A DNA stretch of 24,075 nt. Source: DAOPJM01 sp035399665. Lineage in GTDB: Bacteria > Bacillota > Clostridia > Christensenellales > CAG-138. Shown here one piece after another: positions 1 through 6,823 of this stretch. The stretch is from the NCBI GenBank assembly GCA_035399665.1, contig DAOPJM010000028.1, positions 1-24,075 on the forward strand, given 5' to 3'. Position 1 is the stretch's first letter. Each line of letters starts with the position of its first letter. Below the pieces are notes generated by a model. It was not told where the DNA came from and searched no databases. It worked only from the letters and a program-made list of their open reading frames with translations. The position numbers and the translations under genes are program-made.

Positions 1-72
1 ACAACGGGCGTCGGTGTTGCGGTTACAACAGGCGTCGGAGTTGCGGTTACAACGGGCGTCGGTGTTGCGGTC
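1..72. repeat. 24-bp tandem repeats encoding TPTPVVTA linker
   Basis: Three consecutive units with a 24-bp period and only a few substitutions begin at the first base of the window. They lie in frame in the large minus-strand gene and encode a TPTPVVTA-type octapeptide, a flexible Thr/Pro linker. More copies may lie outside the window. Degenerate Thr/Pro-Ala-rich linkers of the same style occur at about 1450-1530 and 2035-2100. Confidence 0.8.
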
Positions 73-3000
73 GGGGTTACTACGGTACCGCCCATGGTGA
101 TACCGACGTACTTAAGGCTGGAGCTTGCGCCTGAAGGCGGGGTGTACAGATTGTTCACGGGCTTTACGACTATGAAGCCGCCGCCATAGATTGTGGTGGA
201 CGTGCCTGTGAAGATAACCCTGCCGAGCAGATCGTAGATATCCGCCACGTTCTGGTAGTTGGCCGCATTGTAGCCGCTTTGCATGGTGAAGCTGTACAGA
301 CCGTTATAGTTGACATGGTCGTTGGCTACCATTGCAGTGGCGAAGTTCTTGGTGAAGTCGGAGATTGTCATGCCCATTGCATTAGCAAGAGCCGTGGTCT
401 CGGCCGTGCCGCTTGCAACCGCGTCAATGACAGTCTTGAATACGCCGTTGCCGTTGGAGGCATGGCTGCACATATACTGGCTCATCAACATCACGATAGC
501 GTATCTTGCGTAGATATCGTCTCCGTTGTTGTCCCATGTGAAGGTGGAACCGCCCGTGTGCAGGTTGTACGCTGAATTGTAAGCATACTCCTTCACAGGA
601 TCGGTGTAGCTTGAGTAGGACGCACCGTTCCAGGAACGGATTCTGCTGAACAGGCCGCTGCCGGGATAGCAGATTTCCTCTGCCGCGCCGGAGAAGCTTT
701 CATTCAGCCAAGTATCCATGCCGCTCGTCTCGGAATAGTTGATGAGGTGCTGGAACTCGTGAACCATGGTGCCGTAGCAGTCCTCAAGGTCGATGTAGGT
801 CGTACCTGCGGTGTTGGTGTACTGTATGCCCGGCATCGTGTCGATGTGAATCATCGGCGCTGAGTTGTAGGAGAAGTCGCCGCTCCAGAAGTAGCCCGCG
901 ACATAGCCCTGACCCGGTTCCCAACCGTCATCGATGTTGTAGAACATCAGATTGACCTTGCCGTTGCTCTGAGAGTCACGGAAGTCGCCGAAGGAGCTGT
1001 TCATCAGGTCATACTTGGAGTCGAACTCCGCCGCCACGGTCGCGGCAAACGAGGTGTCGATGCCGTCCAAGGGGTAGTATGCCGAGTTGGTCGGCGTCCA
1101 GATGTAGCAATGCGAACCGACCGCCAACACCTTGAAGGTGATGCTGCTGCCGCCGGGGCTGTAATTGCTTATGGTGTAGCTCTTGGTGTCGCCTACGCTG
1201 TAAGTGGCGCGGGTGGCATTAATCGTGCCGTTGTCCTCCGCGTAGGGCATGATGGAGTCAACATCGATTATCCAAGGACGATCGAGGTTGGCCGGCGTGC
1301 GGGTCTGCTGAGACGCTTCGATGGTCGTTTCAATGAGACCTGTCATGGTGCCGGTGGAATAGCCGCTCGAGGTGGAGGTTCCGCCGTTGTAGATAACGAC
1401 ATAGTCGCCGGTGTAGCCGTCGGAGCCGTCGGTATCAATGGTGACGCCTTCGCCCGTGCTCGTGGTCGGCGCTGTCGTCGCGGTGGGAGCCGTGGTCGGC
1501 GCGGTAGTCACAACGGGCGTCGGGGTTGTGGTCGTGCTGCCGTCCACCTTCTCATAGAAGGTGAAGTTGACGGCCGAGGACGAGTACTTGAGGTAGCTCG
1601 TGCCGCTTACGCCAAGGTAGATGTAGCTGTCAGCACTGTAATCGGTGTTCCTCATGGAACCGGAGGAGCCTACCGTCCACTCGGTAAGACCGCTTGAAAC
1701 GTAGGTCGGATATCCGCTGCTGTCGAACGCAAGGTAGCCCTTGGTCGCATTGTAGAAGGTATATCCGCTGCTGCTGTTGCCGCCCGCCGTGAAGCGGAAC
1801 GCGGACAGATTTGAGCCGTAAGTCGTGTTGGTCAGGGTCAGGTAGGTATAGCCGTCGCTGCCCGTTGACACGCTTGCCGCCGCCAAGTAGGGGTAACGGC
1901 TGTTGCTCGTGGACTGATATGTCGTGGTGGGAACATATGCCGTGGAACCGCTTACATAGGCGATAATATATTCCTTACCCGCGGTAATCGTGGAGGTCTG
2001 GATATATGCGTCGCTGCCCGAGGGAGCTGTGGTAGCGGTTGCAACCGGCGTAGCCGTCGCGGTAGGCGCAACAGTCGGGGTCGCGGTAGGCGTCGTGCCG
2101 CCAGCGGTCGGGAGTACCCAGTCGGAGTATACCGTCTGTACGGAGTCGGGGTTGGACGGATACGAATCACTGTCGGAGCGCACTACGGGGTAGGCGTTCG
2201 GGTCGGTGTATGTATCGTAGTTGCCGTGAGCCGACTTCATGGCGGCGATTGAAGATGCGACTGTCTTGCCGTTCTTCATGTTTGTCCAGAAGGTCGCTTC
2301 AAAAGCGTAGTCGCCCGTGAAGGAGACGGACTGAGAATAGCCGTAGACTACCTCCGCGCCGTTGTTGTACAGCGGGTCGCACAGGCCGTTAGTCATCATG
2401 CCTTCGCAGATAGCCATCCAGAAGATGCTGCCCGGGAACGTGCCCGACGACTTGTTGACCATCAGCGTGCCGTCGATGCCGTACTGACTGCTGCCCAGTG
2501 AATACGCATGGTAGCCACTCGAGCTTGACAGGTCGGAGCTTGTAAGACCCGTGGACGAACGTATGCACAGGTACGAGGTGTTGTTGTAGCTGCACCCGTG
2601 GCTGTCGAAGATAACAATGCCGTTCGAGGCCAGCGCGTTGCCGATTGAGGTCGCCGTAGCGTTCGTGCCCGAAAGCAGGGTGTAGGTGCCGCCCGTGTAG
2701 GAAGCGATGGACTGAGCCTCTGTCTTGTACTGATCCGTGAAGCTTGAGTCAGAGCCATAGTACGGCCCTACCAACAATACGTTGGTGTTCGAAGCCGTCT
2801 GCGTCCTTGAGTTGCTGAAAATGACGGTTTCGTTCACGGACGCCGCTTCGTCGCTGCCCGCATTGTACATACGCAGTCTGTAATTGTATGCGCAGTTTGA
2901 GCCCAACAGCGTAGTGAAGGTGAAGCCCTCCTCGTCATCGGTTATGGTACGTCTTGCGACAAGGCTGCAATCCTTCGCGGCCTCTTTGACCGCCGCGATA

Positions 3001-3194
3001 ACGCCTTCCCTGTCGAGCCCTTGCGCCAAAGCTTCCGCCTCGGCCGCGTCAAGGACTTCCCACATGTTTTCCAGTTGGTTGAATACTCTGACTTCTATGT
3101 CGATATCAACGCTCAACGCAAGCGCGGATGACGACAGCGAGAACAGCAAAGCCAGAACAAGCACAACTGCCAAAAGGGTACGTGTCTTCTTCAT
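1..3194 (-). CDS. Large exported protein, caspase-like plus M30-like metalloprotease domains (3' end outside window)
   Basis: The frame is open from the ATG at 3192-3194 to the left window edge, giving at least 1064 residues with no stop seen. A perfect AGGAGG (3200-3205) lies 5 nt upstream of the start. Residues 1-25 or so form a signal peptide ending SSSALA. Around residues 130-330 is a caspase-like (clan CD; C11/C25/CHAT-type) domain: a hydrophobic strand runs into DSHG (H199), and a second strand ends in AICEG (C263), the usual His/Cys dyad layout, followed by a GAEVVYGY-type segment. A Thr/Pro linker (about 390-410) leads to a beta-rich, Ser/Gly/Tyr-rich module (about 410-550) and a second linker. 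The C-terminal half has HEFQH at 812-816 with a downstream WLNES, as in M30 (hyicolysin-type) zinc proteases. The protein continues into TPTPVVTA octapeptide repeats at the edge. A role as a secreted or surface protease is inferred; the caspase-like assignment is less certain than the metalloprotease. Confidence 0.82.
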   Translation of the reverse strand, partial: MKKTRTLLAVVLVLALLFSLSSSALALSVDIDIEVRVFNQLENMWEVLDAAEAEALAQGLDREGVIAAVKEAAKDCSLVARRTITDDEEGFTFTTLLGSNCAYNYRLRMYNAGSDEAASVNETVIFSNSRTQTASNTNVLLVGPYYGSDSSFTDQYKTEAQSIASYTGGTYTLLSGTNATATSIGNALASNGIVIFDSHGCSYNNTSYLCIRSSTGLTSSDLSSSSGYHAYSLGSSQYGIDGTLMVNKSSGTFPGSIFWMAICEGMMTNGLCDPLYNNGAEVVYGYSQSVSFTGDYAFEATFWTNMKNGKTVASSIAAMKSAHGNYDTYTDPNAYPVVRSDSDSYPSNPDSVQTVYSDWVLPTAGGTTPTATPTVAPTATATPVATATTAPSGSDAYIQTSTITAGKEYIIAYVSGSTAYVPTTTYQSTSNSRYPYLAAASVSTGSDGYTYLTLTNTTYGSNLSAFRFTAGGNSSSGYTFYNATKGYLAFDSSGYPTYVSSGLTEWTVGSSGSMRNTDYSADSYIYLGVSGTSYLKYSSSAVNFTFYEKVDGSTTTTPTPVVTTAPTTAPTATTAPTTSTGEGVTIDTDGSDGYTGDYVVIYNGGTSTSSGYSTGTMTGLIETTIEASQQTRTPANLDRPWIIDVDSIMPYAEDNGTINATRATYSVGDTKSYTISNYSPGGSSITFKVLAVGSHCYIWTPTNSAYYPLDGIDTSFAATVAAEFDSKYDLMNSSFGDFRDSQSNGKVNLMFYNIDDGWEPGQGYVAGYFWSGDFSYNSAPMIHIDTMPGIQYTNTAGTTYIDLEDCYGTMVHEFQHLINYSETSGMDTWLNESFSGAAEEICYPGSGLFSRIRSWNGASYSSYTDPVKEYAYNSAYNLHTGGSTFTWDNNGDDIYARYAIVMLMSQYMCSHASNGNGVFKTVIDAVASGTAETTALANAMGMTISDFTKNFATAMVANDHVNYNGLYSFTMQSGYNAANYQNVADIYDLLGRVIFTGTSTTIYGGGFIVVKPVNNLYTPPSGASSSLKYVGITMGGTVVTPTATPTPVVTATPTPVVTATPTPV

Positions 3195-3205
3195 GTTAAC
3201 CTCCT

Positions 3206-3654
3206 GATGATAATTACCGTAGTTCCCCCTACGATATGGAAAAATAATACAACATTAGTCTTAAGTTAGCCTGAAATATGCGAGAAAGTTTTGCACTTTT
3301 TTAGTAAATTTTTGATGTGCATATCCTATCATTTTTATGAATGGCGTGGGGCGCGGCTTCCCGCGCATACGCTCTTTTGCCACGCATATCGCGATGTAGT
3401 CTCTTGATGGGAATGGGCTGCATACACTCATCAGTTCTATGTCAATTCGGTGTAAAGACGGGCGAATATGCGGTGAATCGTCTATCCTAAGCGTGAATTG
3501 CTTATAACGAATTCCTATTGTCGGAAAAGCTGTGTCAAGTTTATATGCGCATGTTTATACCATGCTTTGTTTCATCCCGCAACAATTGCGGCAGCGGCGT
3601 CCCCTATCGGAACAACTTTTTTTGTGAGTTCACGGTTATTGGGACGTTTTTGTC
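3206..3654. other. Intergenic region without recognised gene
   Basis: This is about 450 bp between two minus-strand genes. No convincing reading frame is seen. A short hairpin with arms 3577-3582 and 3586-3591 (CCGCAA/TTGCGG) lies downstream of the lipoprotein gene but has no T-run, so it is not called a terminator. Near the downstream gene there is an AT-rich stretch (about 3235-3320) with a -10-like TATTAT (3244-3249, minus strand), but no matching -35 at 16-18 bp. The promoter of the large exported protein is probably here but could not be fixed. Confidence 0.4.
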
Positions 3655-5058
3655 TCACCCTAAGCAGTCAAAGCTATATGTCCCGCCTGCGAATTCGGCT
3701 TTCTGTGAGGAGTGGAGCAAGCGAAAATCCGCGAAGCCTTCGCTCAAAGCGGAATGCAGCTCACCAAAGCGTGTGCTGTCAACACTGTAAAGCTTGCTTA
3801 CCGCCTTGGAGAACAGCATGATAGTATCCGCGTCGAAGCCGCCCGCCCATGAGCATCTGTCGCCCTCCGACAGCCCGAAGTACTTGAACCCGCCGCCCAA
3901 GTCAAAGGTAGGGTCGCAATAGTACAGCTCACCGTCTATGCTTGCAAGCGTCCATTCGTGGAACGAATCGGGCGCGTTGCCGTTGACCGTCACGCTCTCT
4001 ATCCCGATCTGGGTGTACAGAAAGGCCAGCGCCTCGGCATAGGCGGTGCATATCCCGCTGTGGCAGGCTATCGCGGTGAAGCCTGAGCTTGGAAGGCGGC
4101 TCTCCTCCGCTGTCACTTCTTTCTTATTGTAATAGTCATAGTCGTACGCCGAGTTCATGGTCAAGCCGTTATAGAGTATCATAGCCTTGGCCGTCTCGCA
4201 GTCCCTCTCGTCGATGCGGGCCATCATAGCGTAAACCTCGGTCTCGAACGCCGTGAGCCTTTCCCTTGCGCCGTCCTGATAGCTCCAGCTTACCGTCCCG
4301 TTGTCGTATGCGGTCATGGTATCGAAGTCGGTCAGCGCATAAAACGGCGGACACATGACGTCAACCGCGTACATGAGCTTATTTAGGTAGAGATAGCTGT
4401 CCTGATCGGGCGTTATCATGGCCTCGGTTTCCCAATTCAGGAAGGCGTCAATCACGACCTTAGCGTCCTCCACCGTATGCTCGCCAACAAAGTCGCACAG
4501 GAGCTGAGTGCTTCTGTGGTAGTCAAGGGTGTAGGACAAGGGGGTTTGCACAACGGAATCATCGAGAGTTTCGTGAAGCGGAAGGTCTGCTTCCACAACC
4601 TCCAGCGACCAAGTTTCGTTGACAAATATGGTAATGCCGCATTGACCTATGGCGGCGCCCTCGTCCTTGCAAACAAATATAAGCTCCGACGTCGCGCAGT
4701 CGCCTGTGGCCTCTATGCGAAACGCCGTGCAGCCCTCGCACAGCCCTGCCTGCTCCGTGACCTTCAGCCCCTCGTTTGCGCCCTCGGCCACGCTCCATAC
4801 GCCCTGCTCATCGGACAGATAGACCATGATATAGTCGCCGCTTTGTGACAGCTCATACCAACCGTCCGCCGTGAACTGTACAAGCTGCGTCGGAGAGGGG
4901 GTGGGCGCCGCGCTCACTATTGCGATGGAAGTCTGTTCAGGCTCGAGCGTGGGTTCAGGCTCGCCCTTGCCGGTCTTGCAGCCGGACAAGAGCAACGCCG
5001 CCGTTATCAATATGCTTGCCAGCTTTATCAGGGTTTTATAGACTTGCTTTTTAGGCAT
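3655..5058 (-). CDS. Transglutaminase-like surface lipoprotein
   Basis: A 467-residue protein counted from the second in-frame ATG (5056-5058). The first ATG (5065-5067) directly abuts the GAGGAG ribosome binding site, whereas the second sits 9 nt after it. The N-terminus has a basic stretch, a hydrophobic segment and a lipobox LLSGC (C27), followed by a charged linker, so it is probably anchored to the outer face of the membrane. The C-terminal third carries a transglutaminase-core signature: SGIC (C337), HEW (H367) and DPTFD (D382), the Cys-His-Asp triad of that superfamily, with spacing as in bacterial transglutaminase-like domains. The roughly 300 residues in between are not recognised. 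Bacterial members are often thiol peptidases or cross-linkers acting on wall or surface proteins; the substrate is unknown. It has its own promoter upstream and lies 460 bp from the exported protease gene. Confidence 0.85.
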   Translation of the reverse strand: MPKKQVYKTLIKLASILITAALLLSGCKTGKGEPEPTLEPEQTSIAIVSAAPTPSPTQLVQFTADGWYELSQSGDYIMVYLSDEQGVWSVAEGANEGLKVTEQAGLCEGCTAFRIEATGDCATSELIFVCKDEGAAIGQCGITIFVNETWSLEVVEADLPLHETLDDSVVQTPLSYTLDYHRSTQLLCDFVGEHTVEDAKVVIDAFLNWETEAMITPDQDSYLYLNKLMYAVDVMCPPFYALTDFDTMTAYDNGTVSWSYQDGARERLTAFETEVYAMMARIDERDCETAKAMILYNGLTMNSAYDYDYYNKKEVTAEESRLPSSGFTAIACHSGICTAYAEALAFLYTQIGIESVTVNGNAPDSFHEWTLASIDGELYYCDPTFDLGGGFKYFGLSEGDRCSWAGGFDADTIMLFSKAVSKLYSVDSTRFGELHSALSEGFADFRLLHSSQKAEFAGGTYSFDCLG

Positions 5059-5078
5059 AACAATCATCTCCTCATCAC

Positions 5079-5096
5079 GGCGGGCGCGACCCCGCC
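5079..5096 (-). other. Leader hairpin before lipoprotein gene
   Basis: A GGCGGG/CCCGCC 6-bp stem with a 6-nt loop lies in the short leader between the promoter and the ribosome binding site of the transglutaminase-like gene. It has no T-run. It may affect mRNA stability or translation; nothing more can be said. Confidence 0.35.
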
Positions 5097-5112
5097 TTGC
5101 CGCTCGATGCTT

Positions 5113-5141
5113 ATTGTAGCACCATGCCGAGCTTCAGTCAA
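5113..5141 (-). promoter_or_regulatory. Sigma-A promoter of the transglutaminase-like lipoprotein gene
   Basis: Reading the minus strand, TTGACT (5136-5141) is followed after exactly 17 bp by TACAAT (5113-5118), each matching five of the six consensus bases. The predicted start point lies about 45-50 bp upstream of the start codon. Confidence 0.75.
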
Positions 5142-5195
5142 CGATTACCTTTGTGAGAGCGGGGGTTGCGCGGGGGAGCGGGGGTTGACTGCTAT

Positions 5196-5310
5196 GCTTT
5201 CGGCAAGATCCTTCGCAAAGCTCAGGATGACAACGGGGGTGGGGTGGCGGCGCAATCATGTTATAGGGTGAATGCTTTGGCGACAAACCCCCTTTGTCAT
5301 CCCGAGAAAC
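5196..5310. repeat. Inverted repeat, dispersed-element-like
   Basis: The 19-bp arms 5221-5239 and 5288-5306 are inverted copies with 17 of 19 matches. The left arm continues outward into ATCCTTCGC-like sequence next to CTCAGGATGACA. This 'GGATGACA / TGTCATCC' type of arm is a familiar constituent of dispersed intergenic repeats in many bacteria (recalled, not searched). It codes for nothing recognisable. A weaker similar stretch occurs at about 9003-9055. The rest of the intergenic DNA here (5142-5195 and 5311-5355) shows nothing definite. Confidence 0.5.
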
Positions 5311-5359
5311 AAGGAGGCGCTGTCACGGAGGCAGGAAGAAGATTTCTTTGTATAAGCCC

Positions 5360-5388
5360 TTGCAATTTGTTGCGGAATGTGATAGTAT
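5360..5388 (+). promoter_or_regulatory. Probable promoter of the nitrogenase-like/Hyd operon
   Basis: TTGCAA (5360-5365), a 17-bp spacer, and TAGTAT (5383-5388) preceded by an extended -10 TG (5380-5381). Each hexamer matches four of six consensus bases. A second TTGCAA at 5391-5396 just downstream could be part of an operator. Transcription would begin near 5395, leaving a leader of about 155 nt before the first gene. Confidence 0.5.
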
Positions 5389-5404
5389 CATTGCAACGAC
5401 CTGA

Positions 5405-5489
5405 CGTCGAAACCACAAGCTTGAGACGGAAGATACGGCAAACGACATACAGACACAGCGGGAGGCTCTTTTTACATGAGCGCGCCGCT
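5405..5489 (+). promoter_or_regulatory. Structured leader RNA, candidate riboswitch or attenuator
   Basis: Between the promoter and the terminator hairpin the leader can form at least two stems. One is CGTC/GACG (5405-5408 with 5425-5428). The other is AGCGG/CCGCT (5457-5461 with 5485-5489), stacked through a 3x3 internal loop on GCTC/GAGC (5465-5468 with 5478-5481). The CCGC at 5485-5488 can instead pair with GCGG (5520-5523) in the terminator's 3' arm, giving a plausible antiterminator choice. A GGAGG (5461-5465) and an ATG (5476) lie inside the second stem-loop. No known riboswitch class was recognised. Confidence 0.45.
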
Positions 5490-5504
5490 TTGGAGTTGTT
5501 TATC

Positions 5505-5529
5505 ACCGCGTCTTTCGATGCGGTTTTTT
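5505..5529 (+). terminator. Intrinsic terminator hairpin in operon leader (attenuator)
   Basis: An 8-bp stem (5505-5512 with 5517-5524, one G-U pair), a 4-nt TTTC loop and a run of six T (5524-5529) lie 22 bp upstream of the first gene of the nitrogenase-like operon and downstream of its probable promoter. An intrinsic terminator in this position usually means conditional read-through. The start of the hairpin belongs to no upstream gene on this strand, so it is not simply the end of another transcript. Confidence 0.65.
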
Positions 5530-5550
5530 ATATGCCGCGGAAAGGACAGC

Positions 5551-5811
5551 ATGGAAACAAGAGTTGCTACTGTCGGAATTATTGTCGAGGACGCGGCCTC
5601 TGTCGAGCCGCTTAACGGCATACTCCACGATTACGGCAAATACATCATCGGCAGGATGGGCATACCCTACCGCGACAAGAGCATCAACGTCATCTGCATC
5701 GCCATGGACGCGCCGCAGGACGAAATCAGCGCCATGTCCGGCAAGATTGGCCGCCTTACGGGTATCAGCGCCAAGACCGCTTACTCCAACATGGTCTTTC
5801 ATGATGAGTAA
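5551..5811 (+). CDS. TM1266-family protein (putative iron-only hydrogenase system regulator)
   Basis: An 86-residue single-domain protein of the TM1266 family: small ACT/NikR-C-like alpha-beta domains typically encoded beside [FeFe]-hydrogenase maturases and annotated as putative hydrogenase-system regulators. Seen here are the opening strand (RVATVGIIV), the YIIGRMGIPYR segment and the closing GKIGRLTGISAKT. The start at 5551 fits the family length and is preceded by AAAGGA. The frame is also open upstream to an ATG at 5476 with its own GGAGG, which would add 25 residues unlike the family. It has no DNA-binding domain, so it may sense a ligand or assist the transporter. The same domain is fused to the ABC ATPase two genes downstream. 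The stop overlaps the permease start. Confidence 0.85.
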   Translation: METRVATVGIIVEDAASVEPLNGILHDYGKYIIGRMGIPYRDKSINVICIAMDAPQDEISAMSGKIGRLTGISAKTAYSNMVFHDE

Positions 5812-6823
5812 AAAACGTTCGGGCGCGTTGTCGCCGCTGCAAATCATCATACTGATACTGCTCCCGCTTGTACTTGGCTTCTTCGCGCTGTGCATAGGGC
5901 GTGTTTCCGTGTCGCCGCTTGAGGTCTTTAGCTCAATCGCCGCCAAGCTTGGAGCTAATGTCTCGCTCTCATCGCAGGCGGAGCGCGTCCTGTGGACCAT
6001 GCGCCTTCCGCGCATACTGCTTGCGGCTCTTGTGGGCGCGGGGCTGTCCGTCGCGGGCTGCTCCTTCCAAAGCCTGTTCTCGAACCCCCTTGCCACTCCC
6101 GATACGCTCGGCGTGGCAAGCGGAGCAAGCTTCGGGGCGGCTCTTGGCATACTCTTTGGCTTCAGTCTCATAGGAATACAGCTCGCCGCCTTGGGCTTCG
6201 GTATCGCGGCGGTGCTGCTGACCTTCCTCGCAGGCTCGGGCCGTGGACGCGGGGTGAACTCCTATGTGCTTTCGGGCATAATGATAGGGTCGCTGTTCAC
6301 AGCGCTCGTCTCGCTCGTCAAGTATACCGCCGACACCGAATCACAGCTTCCCTCCATAGTGTACTGGCTTATGGGCAGTTTGAACGGTAAGGGCTGGCAG
6401 ACGCTTTTGATAGGCGCGCCGCCAATAATCGCTTCCCTTATCGTTCTCTTTTTGCTGCGCTGGCGGCTGAATATACTCCCCCTCTCCGACGATGAGGCCA
6501 AGTCCACAGGCGTGAACGTCAACGCCCTGCGCATCGTGGTTGTGCTGTGCTCCACCGCCATGACCGCCTCCTGCGTGTCCATGTGCGGGCAGGTCGGCTG
6601 GGTGGGGCTGTTGGCCCCGCACATCTGCCGTATGCGCTACGGCGACAACCATCTTTCCCTCATCCCCGCCTCCATGTCCGTGGGCGCGTGCTTTATGATA
6701 ATCGTTGACACCATAGCAAGGAGCGTTTCGGCGGCGGAGATTCCCGTGTCAATACTGACCGCCATAGTGGGCGCGCCCTTCTTTATCCTGCTTATGCGCA
6801 AGACGGGAGGCGGCAGACTATGA
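5801..6823 (+). CDS. FecCD-type ABC transporter permease (iron chelate/corrinoid class)
   Basis: A 340-residue polytopic membrane protein of the FecCD/BtuC family. It opens with a hydrophobic helix after MMSKKRSG, then the family signature RLPRILLAALVGAGL, a NPLATPDTLG-like stretch and GASFGAALG. About nine or ten membrane segments follow, with the GQVGWVGLLAPHICR signature near the C-terminus. The start is one of two adjacent ATGs at 5801 and 5804. Both overlap the end of the TM1266 gene and lack a clear ribosome binding site, so translational coupling is likely. Two copies would form the membrane channel with the downstream ATPase and the lipoprotein encoded at 12348. Substrates in the family are ferric chelates, haem or cobalamin; the one used here cannot be read from sequence. 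Confidence 0.92.
   Translation: MMSKKRSGALSPLQIIILILLPLVLGFFALCIGRVSVSPLEVFSSIAAKLGANVSLSSQAERVLWTMRLPRILLAALVGAGLSVAGCSFQSLFSNPLATPDTLGVASGASFGAALGILFGFSLIGIQLAALGFGIAAVLLTFLAGSGRGRGVNSYVLSGIMIGSLFTALVSLVKYTADTESQLPSIVYWLMGSLNGKGWQTLLIGAPPIIASLIVLFLLRWRLNILPLSDDEAKSTGVNVNALRIVVVLCSTAMTASCVSMCGQVGWVGLLAPHICRMRYGDNHLSLIPASMSVGACFMIIVDTIARSVSAAEIPVSILTAIVGAPFFILLMRKTGGGRL

Noticed and set aside
1..72. CRISPR-like or other non-coding repeat array
   Set aside because: The repeats are head-to-tail with no spacers and are in frame as Thr/Pro linker codons of the exported protein.
1110..1697. Plus-strand open frame of 195 codons
   Set aside because: It lies fully antisense to the exported protease gene and has biased composition (Gly/Ala/Arg) with no recognisable domain or ribosome binding site.
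3577..3591. Terminator after the transglutaminase-like gene
   Set aside because: The 6-bp stem with a 3-nt loop has no T-run after it on the minus strand and lies more than 60 bp past the stop.
5395..5530. Cobalamin or molybdenum-cofactor riboswitch
   Set aside because: The leader lacks the conserved B12 box and the Moco-type core sequences that I would expect. Only a generic switch-like structure can be supported.
5503..6171. Minus-strand open frame of 222 codons
   Set aside because: It is antisense to the TM1266 and permease genes and shows no family features.
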